A DNA stretch of 64,000 nt from Trichomonas tenax (GCA_023091735.1 JALKBU010000018.1:62001-126000), one strand, 5' to 3'; positions 42,214 to 52,509 are shown, numbered from the stretch's first letter. A program made the numbers and translations. Notes: generated from the sequence alone by a model not told the origin.

Positions 42214-43265
42214 ACAAAGCTTATTTTTTTTGAAAAATGTTGTAAAATTGCCCAAGAAAACTTTTCCAAATTATTTTGTATTTTTATCATTCTTATCATG
42301 CGCATGGCCAGAATTTATAAGAAAAATTGTACATTGATCGAGAAGAATTTTAGATATTCGATATTCTATAGATAAAATCGTAATAGACAATTATGGACAA
42401 AGCACATATGATCAAAAGTTCTTTGTATGTATAACTTTATGGCTACAAGCATCAATATCTAATATTTATTCAAGAAAATTGAACTCATATGATGAAGTAA
42501 CTTTCAGCAGCAGATGATGAGTGCTCCTGTTGTCATTTATTGTACCATGATTAAACTCGGAACGAAGATTTCAAAGGAAAAATTCTCCTTAACCAATTAT
42601 ATATCAAAAATTCCTGAAAACTCTCAAATCGTTATACATTGAATTTTAAATTTTCCCACAGTTTTTAACCTTGAAATATAAAAAATCTATTTTTCAGGGT
42701 GTATTTTTATTAAAACAACAATTTATATAACAACATTAAGACTAGAGTCATGGGAGAAATGGAATGTATGCTTCTTTTTAAGGTAGGTCAAAGAAATAAC
42801 AATATCTAATATTGGAATGACTCAAATATTAAGAATGGAGTTGAGTTTCTGGTCAACAGTGATCTGGTATAGAAGTCTGGTCCTTAAAATTTGATGGAAT
42901 ACAAAGAGAACCCTTTCATCAAATGGAGACGTCCATAAAAATACTAACGGTTTTTGCAAATCAGATGAAGTAAATAAGGTTATTACGACCACGAAAAATC
43001 GATTTTTTATTATCATTTCAAGGTGAAAAACCTAAGGAGAATTTGATCTCAAAATTCAAGGCATAACGATTAAAAAAAATTCTTACAAGAGGATACAATC
43101 GATAAATTTAACATTGATTAAACATCATTTGCATTTGTAGGCTTATCAGTCGTAGGCAATGACAGGGTACAGCAAATTAAGTAGTAAGGAAGTGACTTTG
43201 TACGAATTTTTGTTTTCTTGAAAAATTGTTGAAATATCGAATGATGTAAGCACAAAATGCGAGTG
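42214..43265. other. A+T-rich spacer
   Basis: 5' flank of the HECT gene and 3' flank of the next minus-strand gene. A 64-codon minus frame at 42822-43016 has no family features. No gene is supported. Confidence 0.45.
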
Positions 43266-43805
43266 CTATATCGCAGTGTCATCATCTGATCCGTTAGATG
43301 AAAACTCTGTTTTCAATAAATCGTCGACAACTTCCATTCCTGGAATTCTTGAATAATCAACTTTACCAGAAATGGTTCCAGTGCTCTGCAGCATAGTAAA
43401 TTGGGCATCTTCATTGTTGTCCGAATCATCGGAATTATAATTCACTGCTTGAGCAACAGTATTAAACATCGGTTTCGTGAGTATTTCTGATGGAGCACGG
43501 CGGGAATCGGAGAATTTTGTTGCTTGGAAAGTAATAGTTCTGCGAACATCTACGTTAAATGGGTATCGAGACTCTACGTCACGCTCATTGATATACTTGC
43601 GCGTTTTCTTTGGCATTTCTCTTAATTTCTTTTGATTTTTCGCTTGCTTTTTTTCAATTAATTGATGTCTCGAGGATAAATCGGGCCTTGTGGTCCTTAT
43701 CGTCGCAGTTGAAGCATCCACTTTGTTTATGTGACCGACGTAAATGTGGTCTGTTTCTATTTTCGCGAGAATCTGCGAAGTGATGGGATCAAAGCGGTGT
43801 TTCAT
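43266..43805 (-). CDS. Hypothetical charged protein
   Basis: 179 residues, no signal peptide, membrane segment or known domain. A basic central part (KKQAKNQKKLREMPKKTRKY) is followed by an Arg-rich stretch and an acidic Asp/Asn/Ser-rich region (YNSDDSDNNEDAQF), ending in another acidic tail (SSNGSDDDTAI). Largely disordered, so possibly a microtubule- or nucleic-acid-associated adapter. It lies 159 bases downstream of the EF-hand gene on the same strand. Composition supports a real gene; function unknown. Confidence 0.6.
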   Translation of the reverse strand: MKHRFDPITSQILAKIETDHIYVGHINKVDASTATIRTTRPDLSSRHQLIEKKQAKNQKKLREMPKKTRKYINERDVESRYPFNVDVRRTITFQATKFSDSRRAPSEILTKPMFNTVAQAVNYNSDDSDNNEDAQFTMLQSTGTISGKVDYSRIPGMEVVDDLLKTEFSSNGSDDDTAI

Positions 43806-43964
43806 ATTTTATGAATGAAATTTTGGCTAACAACTCCATATATACATTGAAGTTACTCAATTGAGTTTTTCGATAAAAATACTTTACCCCAATCATTTAC
43901 ATTAAAACATGAGAAAAAGTGACTACTAGCAATAACTATCACATTTTTTTAAATAAGTTAAGCT

Positions 43965-44444
43965 TTATTTGTTTTCAACAGAGAATTCATTGAACACACG
44001 TGTCATAAGTGACTTGAATTCCTGAATATCTAATACACCGTTATGATCTCTATCGTAATCTTTTAAGTAAGCTTCGCATCGGGCAGTGGATACTCTCTGG
44101 CCAAGTCTACCGAACAATACGCGAATCTCAGGGACTGAGATATTGCCGGAGTGGTCTGTATCGATCGCCTCGAAAAGCTTTTGGATTGTTGTTTCGTGGA
44201 CTGTAGCGGTCCTTGTGTTTGGCATATCGCCGTAGATTGATAAGAAGTGATCAAGGGTGATAAATGAGTCCTGTGGAATGCCAAAAATGGAATAGAAGCA
44301 AACTGAAGCGGCCATTGGGGCCTTTCCTCCGAGACCCATCTTCCGGAACAACAGAGCGAACTCCTTGAAGTCGAGTTTTCCGTTATGGTCGGAGTCAATC
44401 CTGTTAAAGAAGTCAGTAAGAGACTTTTTCACAGCTGCACTCAT
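43965..44444 (-). CDS. EF-hand calcium-binding protein, calmodulin/centrin-like
   Basis: 159 residues from the ATG at 44444. Three intact EF-hand loops: DSDHNGKLDFKE (17-28), DTDHSGNISVPE (95-106) and DRDHNGVLDIQE (131-142); a fourth, near residues 57-70, has lost its calcium ligands (PQDSFITLDHFL). This is the two-lobe layout of calmodulin-like proteins. An earlier in-frame ATG at 44471 adds nine residues, but CAAAAGTGAC lies at 44457-44466 (minus strand) between the two, in the position this motif takes at two other genes of the window, so 44444 is preferred. Likely a calcium sensor for cytoskeletal or signalling targets. Confidence 0.85.
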   Translation of the reverse strand: MSAAVKKSLTDFFNRIDSDHNGKLDFKEFALLFRKMGLGGKAPMAASVCFYSIFGIPQDSFITLDHFLSIYGDMPNTRTATVHETTIQKLFEAIDTDHSGNISVPEIRVLFGRLGQRVSTARCEAYLKDYDRDHNGVLDIQEFKSLMTRVFNEFSVENK

Positions 44445-45725
44445 TTTCTGAAAATGGTCACTTTTGAGCATACGTTAAAATTCGCGTTTTCCGTATTTAG
44501 ACTTTTTGGAGTGCGCAGAGTGGTATTTTCGAATTTTAGCAACGGCCCATTCAAAATATTTTTGGATTTGTGATAAACGACCATATAATTTTTGACATTT
44601 TTCACTGCCGCTTTGGAACTATGCTTTGGATAATTTTTGACAGCTATTTTTTAAATTATTTGGGAAAATAAATTTGCTTCGCAGATCACTCAATTGTGTA
44701 TGAGTTAGGCCATGTTTTATCGTGGATTTTCTTTTACATGATATATTTTTGTCCAAACTCATAGAATAAAATGTCTCGATTTATATTTTACATGAAAGAC
44801 ATCTCCCACTTTCACATTTCCACTCATGTGGATATTCATTTCAAATCTCAATTACATCAACACAGTTCATGATATTTTAAGAAATCAAATATTAATTATT
44901 GATATTAAACGATGTAAGATGCATTCACATTCATACCATACAGATGAAAATCGAATGTAATCTGGTTCGATGCTTAAACACATTTAAGCATGAAATTTAC
45001 AATTTAATTTTAAAGTTTAATTCATATATCATTATATTCTAAACATGATTTGAGATCACACAATCATGAGAGTTGATTGAAATGTATTAAAGTTGAAGAA
45101 CAAGAAAATTTCATAATTGGCGTCACTGAATTTTCTACGCCTACTCAAACATCTCGATTTTTCTCCACCAGTATGAATAATTAAGGTCTAATTTTGGTGG
45201 CAAATGAAAAATTTTCCTATCTAAAATGCTGTGGATATATAAAGCATGAAAAATATATTATTCAATATTATATCAAAAAAATGTCTTGATTTATTTTGAT
45301 GTTAACTGACGGGTTATCATTACACATGTTGTTTGCATGCTGTGTGGATGAAAAGTAAGGGTTGCAAATTAAGATTGAATATTTTGCGAATAAAAAGCAA
45401 CACATTTTTATCCTGTAAGTCCAACATTTAGTAGACACTGATTTGTCTGCGTTGAAAATGGACAAATCAAGTGAATAATAACGAGATAAAATCAGGATTA
45501 CTAAAAATGAACAGATTTGGTATTGATATTTAATAGGATACATATGCAGGTGATAAGCCATCATATTATCATCATCGCATTCAGCTTTATCTCACCCTTT
45601 TTAACAAAAAATTATTTAATTTTTTTCATTGAAATAGAGACTTAGAGCTATTTTAATTCAGTAATTTATTTTCAAAATATATACACATATTATATATGAA
45701 GCAAGAACATATGTTAACAAAAATA

Positions 45726-45737
45726 TTTGGCGGGAAA
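45726..45737 (+). promoter_or_regulatory. Consensus E2F site TTTGGCGGGAAA
   Basis: Matches the single-site E2F consensus exactly and lies 23 bases before the ATG of a 29-codon ORF, the same distance class as the palindrome before the gene at 29191. Confidence 0.45.
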
Positions 45738-45760
45738 ATCGTAAAAGTAACAGAAATATA

Positions 45761-45850
45761 ATGGTCAGCAAATACACAACAGAAGTCATCGCAATACATG
45801 GAAGTAGTGCTCCTTGTGGCGTTGTGGCACCAGATGCTTGTAGTTGGTGA
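45761..45850 (+). other. 29-codon ORF behind an E2F site
   Basis: Begins MVSKYTTEVIAIHGSSAPCG and ends in TGA after ACSW. Slightly GC-richer than the flanks. It may be a micro-protein or the 5' remnant of a decayed cell-cycle gene. No homology is claimed. Confidence 0.2.
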
Positions 45851-46438
45851 TCACAATTTTAATTTACAAACAAGCTCATTCACTACAAATCAGATCGAAG
45901 CAAGCTCGCTTGTATGCTAGGAAATGTGTAGTGATAGATAGTTATTGTAACTGAATTTGTTGCAAGCTTAAGTGATGGGATGTGTCAAAATAACTTGAAG
46001 TCAAAAAAATTTTTTTGATGAATGAATGAAAGAGTGAAATCAAGTGAAAGAGATACAAAATCGCTGAGAATCAAAAAGAAAGCTGACAATGAACAAGAGC
46101 ATCCACTATTTTATTACAATAAAGTTACTGAACTGCTTTTGAATAAAGGGATATTATAAATATTTATTATAATTGTTTAAAAAAGTGAGATTTAAAAAAT
46201 AAAGTTTATTTTTAAAATATTTTTTATTTTTATTCCTAATAAATGAGTTATGTAGCTTTGAATGATTTATCGAATAATAAGCATCAAAAATTAATTGAAA
46301 AAAACAGGACTTAAGTCTCCCCCACATTATAATCGATACCACAAAGTATTGAGTGAATACTTATAATCACATCGTTATAAAGGTAAAATTTCATATAAAG
46401 AGATCTCAAACTTTATTCAGGATTTGACTTTCCGGCTA

Positions 46439-46903
46439 ATGAATACTGATGCCGGCATGAATTCTAAACCTAAACTTTCACATGAAGTGAGAAAAGAAAT
46501 GCATGATTTAACAAATGTTGACGCAGAATACACAAAGAAATCTGTTGATAGGGATATAAGGCGTGAAACGAATGCTATCACAAATGTTGATACAGGATAT
46601 AAAAAGAAATCTAAAACTAGTGAGCAAAAACATGAATCATTTAATAAAATCAAGTCTGCAGGCGATCAGCTGAGAGAAGCGAAAAAAGTTATTAAAAGCA
46701 TTGCTGACAAACCACTTGCAGGTGAAAGATGGCTTAAGAAAGATGAAAAGAATCCTAAAAATGATGTTAAATATGGAAATAGATTCATCGAGTTCAATGT
46801 TGAAGTTCTCAACGATACCGAAAGGGAATATTTCAATGAGCACCTCGGCAATGTTTTCGTTAGTTTATTAAATATGATTAAAATGAACTCCTCGCAGAAA
46901 TGA
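46439..46903 (+). CDS. Maverick-island hypothetical protein
   Basis: 154 residues from the first ATG (the frame is open a little further up without one). N-terminal half is polar and helical with an internal duplication: ITNVDTGYKKKSKT-type and LTNVDAEYTKKSVD-type units at ~25-45 and ~48-65. The C-terminal half contains a lysine-rich stretch and a helix with paired hydrophobics (NEHLGNVFVSLLNMIKM). No family recognised. First of six plus-strand island ORFs; 15 bases separate it from the next. Confidence 0.5.
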   Translation: MNTDAGMNSKPKLSHEVRKEMHDLTNVDAEYTKKSVDRDIRRETNAITNVDTGYKKKSKTSEQKHESFNKIKSAGDQLREAKKVIKSIADKPLAGERWLKKDEKNPKNDVKYGNRFIEFNVEVLNDTEREYFNEHLGNVFVSLLNMIKMNSSQK

Positions 46904-46918
46904 CTTGTTATTTACAAC

Positions 46919-47341
46919 ATGAATGGAAAGTTAGAGGGCACAACATTAAATATTAGAAACATTGGATGCTTACTTCATCAATTACGCACTGAAAACTGCA
47001 TTTCTGATGTAGAGGCTGAAGCATTAGTTATTATCGAATTACATTATGATTTCTTCCTTGATGAGATTAAAAATTTAAATTACATTTGCTTATTCGACCT
47101 CACTGCATATCCTAATTTCACAATTGATGATGTCAAGAAGGGAGAGATAAAACATAAAACAAAAGAGGAAATAAGGAGTCAGAAGAAACTGACAATGGAA
47201 ATTACACCAGGCACGCAGTCACTCGCTTATAAGTCTTACTTTGTGGGAAAGAAGTCTTACATTGATCTACTCACTACTGAAAATTTCATAATCGTTGTCA
47301 TGAATCAACTGCTGCCAGGTCATAATTTACTTATTTATTAA
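46919..47341 (+). CDS. Maverick-island hypothetical protein
   Basis: 140 residues starting MNGKLEGTTLNIRNIG. Mixed alpha/beta composition with an acidic helix (VEAEALVIIELHYDFFLDEI) and a C-terminal hydrophobic strand (ENFIIVVMNQLLPGHNLLIY). Intact frame, unlike most neighbours. No known domain. Probably a virion or assembly protein by position only. Confidence 0.5.
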   Translation: MNGKLEGTTLNIRNIGCLLHQLRTENCISDVEAEALVIIELHYDFFLDEIKNLNYICLFDLTAYPNFTIDDVKKGEIKHKTKEEIRSQKKLTMEITPGTQSLAYKSYFVGKKSYIDLLTTENFIIVVMNQLLPGHNLLIY

Positions 47342-47366
47342 AAAATAAAATTAATTTAAAAATAAG

Positions 47367-47579
47367 TCAAAATTTAAGTACATCTTTTTCATATATGACC
47401 TCTACCCTTAATTTTATAGGTGATTTCAGTTTAATGGGCACATTGAATGAATCCACTAATGTAAAACTTAGATTTAGGAGATCAAATGATTTAAACATTA
47501 CATTCACAGTTGCAGAATTGTTACGATAGGTATGTTTAATTAATGGTAATCTTACATCTTTCACGGAATGCCCCGATGA
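47367..47579 (-). pseudogene. Possible small minus-strand island ORF, no start codon
   Basis: An open minus-strand stretch of ~70 codons reads KDVRLPLIKHTYRNNSA and further on SPIKLRVEVIYEKDVL, which has alternating hydrophobics like a small beta-protein, but the only ATG is internal. Either a broken gene or chance. Confidence 0.22.
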
Positions 47580-48686
47580 TCACGACACCGCTTTTTAGAA
47601 GAAATACAAGAACAGACAAATATAAAAGTGGGTAAAATATATACTCAGGAAATAGATATAAATGATAAAGACTTAATGACAGAATTGAATAATAAGGCAG
47701 ATGTCAACCATGAACATCAAAACATCGAACACTTAACGGTTCATGAAATTAGGGGATTTATGAAAGAAGGAAGAGAAAGCGAAACGATTAAAAATGAAGA
47801 TGGAACGGAAACTATAATATTACCTAAAGCTCCTACATATGTGATTCCTAATTTCACGGATGGATTAGAAACAAAGGCGGTAATAATTAAAAATAATGAT
47901 GAAATTATCAATGTTGAACAGTCATTAAACAATAAGGCGGATAAAGTCATAAATGACATGTTGAGGTCAAATTTGACAAATGTCATGAATGCATTAAATG
48001 ATAAAGCCGACAAGAAACAATTAGTAGAGACCTTAAATAAAATTGAAACAAAGGCAGGCAAAACAGAAGTCCAAAAAGTTAAGGAAGAATTAGATTATAA
48101 CACTCATGAATTATCGTCAAGAATTGAACAAAGAATCATTGATGTAAGAAATAGTCCTAGCCATAAAGCGTCGACATTAGATTTAGTGGAAGCATTAAAT
48201 AAAATAGAAACAAAGGTAGCAAACGCAAAAATTGAAGCACTAATGACAATTTATCCTGTAGGTTCAATATATACATCGATGAATCCAACAAATTCTGCTC
48301 AATTATTCGGATTCTGTGAATGGAATCAAATAATCGATCGCTTCTTATACTGCGCTAATTCATCAAGAGAAACAGGAGTAAGTAAAAAGATTACAATAAA
48401 TAACTTACCCGCATATAATCACTACTTTTCGGATACAACATCAACGGCAGGAGATCATACTCATTCAATCAGTAATAGAGGTTATTACGGCTGTGGTACA
48501 GGCGGTAAAGAAACGATTTCACGTTATGATATTTCATCAGATTCCAGAAAATACAACGCCGGTTTAATCATTGATCATGCAGGAAGTCACACACATTCAG
48601 TTTACAGAAACACTGCCGACACTGGTTCAGGCACTGATTACATGCCGCCATTTATGACCGTTTACGCGTGGTATAGGGTTTATTAA
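47576..48686 (+). pseudogene. Tail-fibre/collar-like structural protein, frameshifted 5' end
   Basis: The long frame (47580-48686) lacks a usable start; an ATG at 47576 in the next frame reads MITTPLFRRNTRTDKYKSG and merges with it near 47630, pointing to one early frameshift. Residues after that hold repeated NKAD-type units (LNNKADVNHEHQ, LNNKADKVIND, LNDKADKKQ) like the trimeric shafts of phage tail fibres, and a C-terminal head: YPVGSIYTSMNPTNSAQLFG, then WNQIIDRFLYC, HTHSI, HTHSV and a final MPPFMTVYAWYR. This is the T4-type short-tail-fibre/collar receptor-binding fold. Its presence suggests host-cell attachment by the former virus-like particle. First in-frame ATG of the long frame is at 47676. 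Confidence 0.68.
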
Positions 48687-49026
48687 TAAACCATCTTTTG
48701 ACTTCATATTTTTGAAAATTAATTTTTGCCCTTTTCCCGAAAATATTTTGATCTACCTACCAACAATAGCATGACAAAATAAATTATATCACTAATGGAA
48801 AAATAAATTATATCAAAGATTCAAAATAAAAAAATTAACGCTGATTTTGAAATTTATGGAATCTTTAATTCCCTATAGAGGAGCAAGGGCTCTTTTTAAG
48901 AGCTTGACATTTTATAAAGTCACAAGTTTTAAAATTAATAATAACGTTTGTTTTGAAATAAATGAAAACTTTAATTCGTACATGGGGGACCTGAGTGTGC
49001 ACCATTGACAAGGTCTGACGTATGTA
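48687..49026. other. Intra-island spacer with direct repeat
   Basis: TTTTGAAATTTATGGAATC (48845 on) recurs in similar form from 48951 (TTTTGAAATAAATGAAAAC), each followed by TTTAATTC. A short hairpin (GCTCTT/AAGAGC) lies near 48890. The stretch to ~49080 contains GC-richer sequence not typical of the island, perhaps a later insertion. Confidence 0.35.
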
Positions 49027-49302
49027 ATGTGTTACATTACTAACATTTTGCGGGGCTACGGCGAAATCGACTGCAAAATGTTTATTACTAACTATATTAA
49101 TTACTTTAAGTTTAATTTGCAAAATGATAATGGTATTAATCCGTTTGTAAATGTTTCCAGTCAAGATCAGAAATTAGTAGATCTACAAAAAGTTTCACAG
49201 ACATCACCAGTAAAGTTATCACAAACAGTTTCACCAAATGATATGACAGATGATCCAAATAATCCTAACGCAGAAGATATTAATCAGTATCAAGTAAAAT
49301 AA
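49027..49302 (+). pseudogene. Maverick-island protein, probably 5'-truncated
   Basis: 91-codon frame. Only the second half looks coding: a polar stretch with VSSQDQKLVDLQKVSQTSPV and a Asn/Asp/Pro-rich end (DDPNNPNAEDINQYQ). The first ~30 codons derive from the GC-richer sequence just upstream, so the original 5' end may have been replaced. No family recognised. Confidence 0.35.
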
Positions 49303-49382
49303 TTTAAAGATATGCGAGACAAATTGTCGCAGCCCAATTTAATAAATATATTGATCCAATTATAATTTTTATTTTTGGATAA

Positions 49383-49606
49383 ATGTTAGCAAAAATAATT
49401 AATGAAATTAATACAGTGAAAGAATCTATAGTAGATATTCTAACAACTATCGAAATCGTTAACGAAATTATTAACAATGGTCCTATTGTTGAAGAAATTA
49501 AAGACAAATTGCTGATAAAGTTAAAGAAATGGATGCTGATGGTACATTACCAAGTATATTATCAGATAATTTTATAACTAAAAGTGATGAGATGATGAAT
49601 AAATAA
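49383..49606 (+). pseudogene. Coiled-coil island protein, frameshifted
   Basis: Starts at an ATG behind the island promoter-like block (ATTTTTATTTTTGGATAA). MLAKIINEINTVKESIVDI begins a coiled coil; near 49512 the frame shifts and coding-like sequence continues in another frame (VKEMDADGTLPSILSDNF) to TAA at 49604-49606. One lesion suffices to explain it. Confidence 0.45.
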
Positions 49607-49632
49607 TGTTAGAAATAGTATACTAAGAAATA

Positions 49633-50037
49633 ATGATGAACAATGAAATTAAGATTTTTCAATAGTATTAACTTTAAATCAGATGTTTTATTATTGGCTG
49701 GGAAAGTTGGACAAAACGATAATATAGAATGGAATGATGGTTATACTATTAGTGAAATAATATATTATGGTCTACTTATAAAGGCTCAGATACACAATTT
49801 TCTAATTGTAATATCGAATATTGGTCTTTTCCAATAGAAACAATCCATCATAATATTATTAATTATACCAGAAAATTATTTGTTGTGCAACCTGAAGAAC
49901 AATTTAATGAAAATATTGATTTAAGATATGAGCTTCAGTTAACTACAGCTGATAATAAATTAGTTATTCTTCCAGTATATAATACTTTTCCATCAAATAC
50001 TATGCTAGATTTTTATGTATATGCTATTGGAAATTGA
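49633..50037 (+). pseudogene. Island structural protein, two frameshifts
   Basis: Coding-like sequence in three successive pieces: a start at 49633 (MMNNEIKIF), a middle piece in another frame containing LLLAGKVGQNDNIEWNDGY, and a last piece containing YWSFPIETIHHNIINYTRK and LILPVYNT-like strands (KLVILPVYNTFPSN) up to TGA at 50035-50037. Mostly beta-strand composition, so possibly a fibre or capsid-decorating protein. No family recognised. Confidence 0.45.
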
Positions 50038-50386
50038 TATAAAAATTTTTAATAAAAATAATATTATATTTAATGATACAATGTTAACAATTAACCAAGA
50101 ATTCAAAATAAAAATTACGTGAAATTAAAAAAAATACTATTAATAATGGAATAACTACATAATAATTATGTTGGGTTGATTGTTATCCCAATTTTCTCAG
50201 CAATTATTTTTATAGCATCATAATGATTTAGTAATATCGTATGAATTTCATGAATTTTTTGTTTTATTTTTTCATTTATATTTTCACATGTAATTTGATT
50301 GTTAGCTATTTCCTGTTGTAATTGTAAGATATGAAATGTTGGAAGTCCCGAAATAAAATTTATTAGAAAATAAACTCTAATAAACT
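50038..50386. other. A+T-rich convergent spacer in island
   Basis: Between plus- and minus-strand island genes. A tandem AAACTCTAAT repeat lies at about 50373-50396. No gene supported. Confidence 0.4.
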
Positions 50387-50800
50387 CTAATAAACTAATA
50401 AAAATCTGGCCAATTGAAATTTATAATATTTACCAAAATTTTCTCCTTTAACATTTGTAAACCAAATTCTGAATTTTCTCATTGGTCTAGTTATCTCATA
50501 TTTTGCCAAATGTCTTGTATCGGGACCATTACAGAAACATATAGCATAATCAAAATATTGGTCACGTTCAACAAAATCAGCATGGGCAACAGCATAAAGA
50601 ACCCATGTGTTATCAATATTAACTTTAATATCTTCCACAATTATATATTTACGATTCGTATTTGCTGTAAATTCTGGTGGCAAGTTTACTTCCAAAGTAT
50701 TTGCCCATAAATATGTTTTAGTAGGTTCTTGGGATAACCCTTTAAAGATTGTGCTGCGGTCATCATAGATGATGTTCGCGCGAAAGTTTTCATTGAACAT
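50387..50800 (-). CDS. Probable Maverick minor capsid (penton-like) protein
   Basis: 137 residues, intact frame, ATG at 50800 preceded directly by the block TTTTTATTTTTATTAAA. Strand-rich sequence with a strand pair NRKYIIVEDIKVNIDNTWVL and a long strand KYYKFQLARFLLVY at the end fits a single jelly-roll. It follows the capsid-like gene on the same strand by 28 bases, the usual order of major and minor capsid genes in Mavericks. The length is shorter than well-known penton proteins, so this assignment rests on position and composition. Confidence 0.4.
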   Translation of the reverse strand: MFNENFRANIIYDDRSTIFKGLSQEPTKTYLWANTLEVNLPPEFTANTNRKYIIVEDIKVNIDNTWVLYAVAHADFVERDQYFDYAICFCNGPDTRHLAKYEITRPMRKFRIWFTNVKGENFGKYYKFQLARFLLVY

Positions 50801-50828
50801 TTTAATAAAAATAAAAATTATATATTAT

Positions 50829-52178
50829 CTAAATTATTTTATGGGGCTTGTGAACCTTATGGGAATCTTCATATTCCTTAGTACATCTCAAACCACTTGA
50901 AAGATCTGATGCGACTAACTGGTACTGTAAAAATCTTGCGCCAAGTGTTGAAATAACTTGATCTGGTATATTTTTACCATTAACTGTTAATTGGACATTA
51001 TCATAAATAGGATTTTCAAATACAGTATAATCGTTATTATGTTTAGGGAACATTATTGAAATACATGTTACGTTATTCAATGGAATGTTAACTGTTGATT
51101 GGACACCAACTTCTGTAGCAGCTAATGGAAATGCGTTATATTCTAATTCTTGTGATGTAATAATTATTGGTGAATTTGATAATTGGTTACGAATTAATGA
51201 TAAAGCATTATCAGTAATATTAAATCCGAGCATATTGGACTTAAGCATTGTGATGGACATACTATTAATCATTAACTTAAGATTTCCTGGTGTTGCTGTA
51301 TATTGAATTATATCGTTAGTAGAACCAGTTGTTGTTTTAGAAAATTTTACGATACCCTTTGCTGTATTATTTATCTGAATAAATTAATGTGTAAAGCATT
51401 CTGAAGGATTTTTAGTAAATATACCATCAATTTGTTCATTTTCTCTTATTAGCTTATAATTCTTAACTTTTTCTGGGTTTATTGAACTCCAAACTAATCC
51501 CTTAGATATTTGATAAAACTTTAATTCAAGTTCACCAATAATTTTATTAACAAACATATCGAAAGCTTGTAAACACAAAATATCTTCAATTGGAACATTA
51601 AGTTCAAAGTTTACTTCCTTATATCCGTTATTTTCTTTGAAATCCATTAAATTAACGTATGTTCCAGCAATAGATTCAGAAAGATTTTCAACGTTTTCAT
51701 ATAATGAATGTGTATATTTCTTAGTCTTTTTCTCATTATGTTGTTTGATAGTACTATAAGCAAATCCTTCACGTACGCATTCATTTTGCTGATATCCTGT
51801 AGATCTGTTATTACACATTATTTCTAATTGATCAAATATTTGATTACTTGATTTAAATCCAACGAAAAGTTTACACAAATGTTCTTCATCGGTAAAATAT
51901 GTAGAAAGTCCATCTAAGTGAAGATTTAATTTAGCATTAAATGTAAGAAATCCATCTGTTAATTGTGTGATATCAAAATCAGAATGTGTTATAGCAATTA
52001 TTGTTTCTTGTCCTTTGGTAAATGGTACCGATTGGTCATGGAAATCAACTGTACGTAATTGAAAACTTCTAGTACCATCATTAATTTGTACCAGGGATTT
52101 TAGACTTTCAAAATATTGCGCTACGTTACCCTATAAAGTGTTGTTGTTATTTAGCCTTGTATTAAATGCCGAATTCGT
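50829..52178 (-). pseudogene. Maverick major capsid protein-like, three lesions
   Basis: One continuous minus-strand frame of ~450 codons, broken by TAG at 52131-52133 (codon 16) and TAA at 51384-51386 (codon 265), and with ACG (52176-52178) where the start codon is expected just after the promoter-like block. Coding-like strands run throughout: FQLRTVDFHDQSVPFTKGQ and FLTFNAKLNLHLDGLS early, NFELNVPIEDILCLQAF in the middle, then NMLGFNITDNALSLI and DNVQLTVNGKNIPDQ late. Length, two strand-rich halves and location next to a probable minor capsid gene fit a double jelly-roll major capsid protein of Maverick/Polinton type. Assignment is by layout, not alignment. The gene cannot make a full protein. 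Confidence 0.58.
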
Positions 52179-52239
52179 TTTAAATAAAAATAAAAAACAT
52201 AAATAATGGTATTAATTTTGAATTTTATTTATAATTAAA
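52179..52239. promoter_or_regulatory. Divergent late-type promoter of the island
   Basis: 61 bases separate the capsid-like gene (minus) from the small basic gene (plus). On each side an A/T block (TTTTTATTTTTATTTAAA on the minus strand, TTTTATTTATAATTAAA on the plus strand) touches the start-codon position. Confidence 0.5.
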
Positions 52240-52509
52240 ATGGCTTGGGAATTTTGGAAAAAGCTTAAAGATGTTGCTAAGAAAAGTGGCAGAGGAATTA
52301 AATCTTGGGTTAAATGGGTAACAAATAATGTTGTTAAACTTGCAGCTAGTGCGTTTGGTGCTTAATTCGGTGATAAACTTAAGGGAACATTTCCAAAAGT
52401 TGGATTTGAATTTGGTGTGAATAATAATGGTGAGAGAAAACCTGTGATAAATACTGATGATGTTGTTCGGGATGTTGGTTCATGGGTTACTTCTAAACAA
52501 AAACGTTAA
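52240..52509 (+). pseudogene. Small amphipathic basic virion-type protein, one internal stop
   Basis: ATG at 52240, in-frame TAA at 52363-52365 (codon 42), and then open in the same frame to TAA at 52507-52509, 89 codons in all. The first part has an amphipathic, tryptophan-bearing helix (MAWEFWKKLKDVAKKSGRG, then WVKWVTNNVVKLAASAFG), the second a Gly/Asn-rich segment and basic end (TSKQKR). Small membrane-active or DNA-condensing proteins of this kind sit near capsid genes in Mavericks and adenoviruses. Not visible as a long ORF because of the stop. Confidence 0.5.

Larger units (their letters stand above)
44445..46438. other. 2 kb spacer before the Maverick island
   Basis: Contains TTTACATGA motifs at 44733 and 44787 and, at 45726-45737, a consensus E2F site TTTGGCGGGAAA. 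A 29-codon ORF at 45761-45850 follows that site. A 98-codon minus frame (45268-45564) has no family features. The left boundary of the Maverick island is not marked by a visible terminal repeat. Confidence 0.4.

Noticed and set aside
45268..45564. 98-codon minus-strand frame
   Set aside because: Cysteine/isoleucine-rich with no domain or promoter motif; typical of chance frames here.
48865..49164. 99-codon minus-strand frame in the Maverick island
   Set aside because: Overlaps the direct repeat and presumed insertion; no recognisable domain, and the opposite-strand island genes are more convincing.
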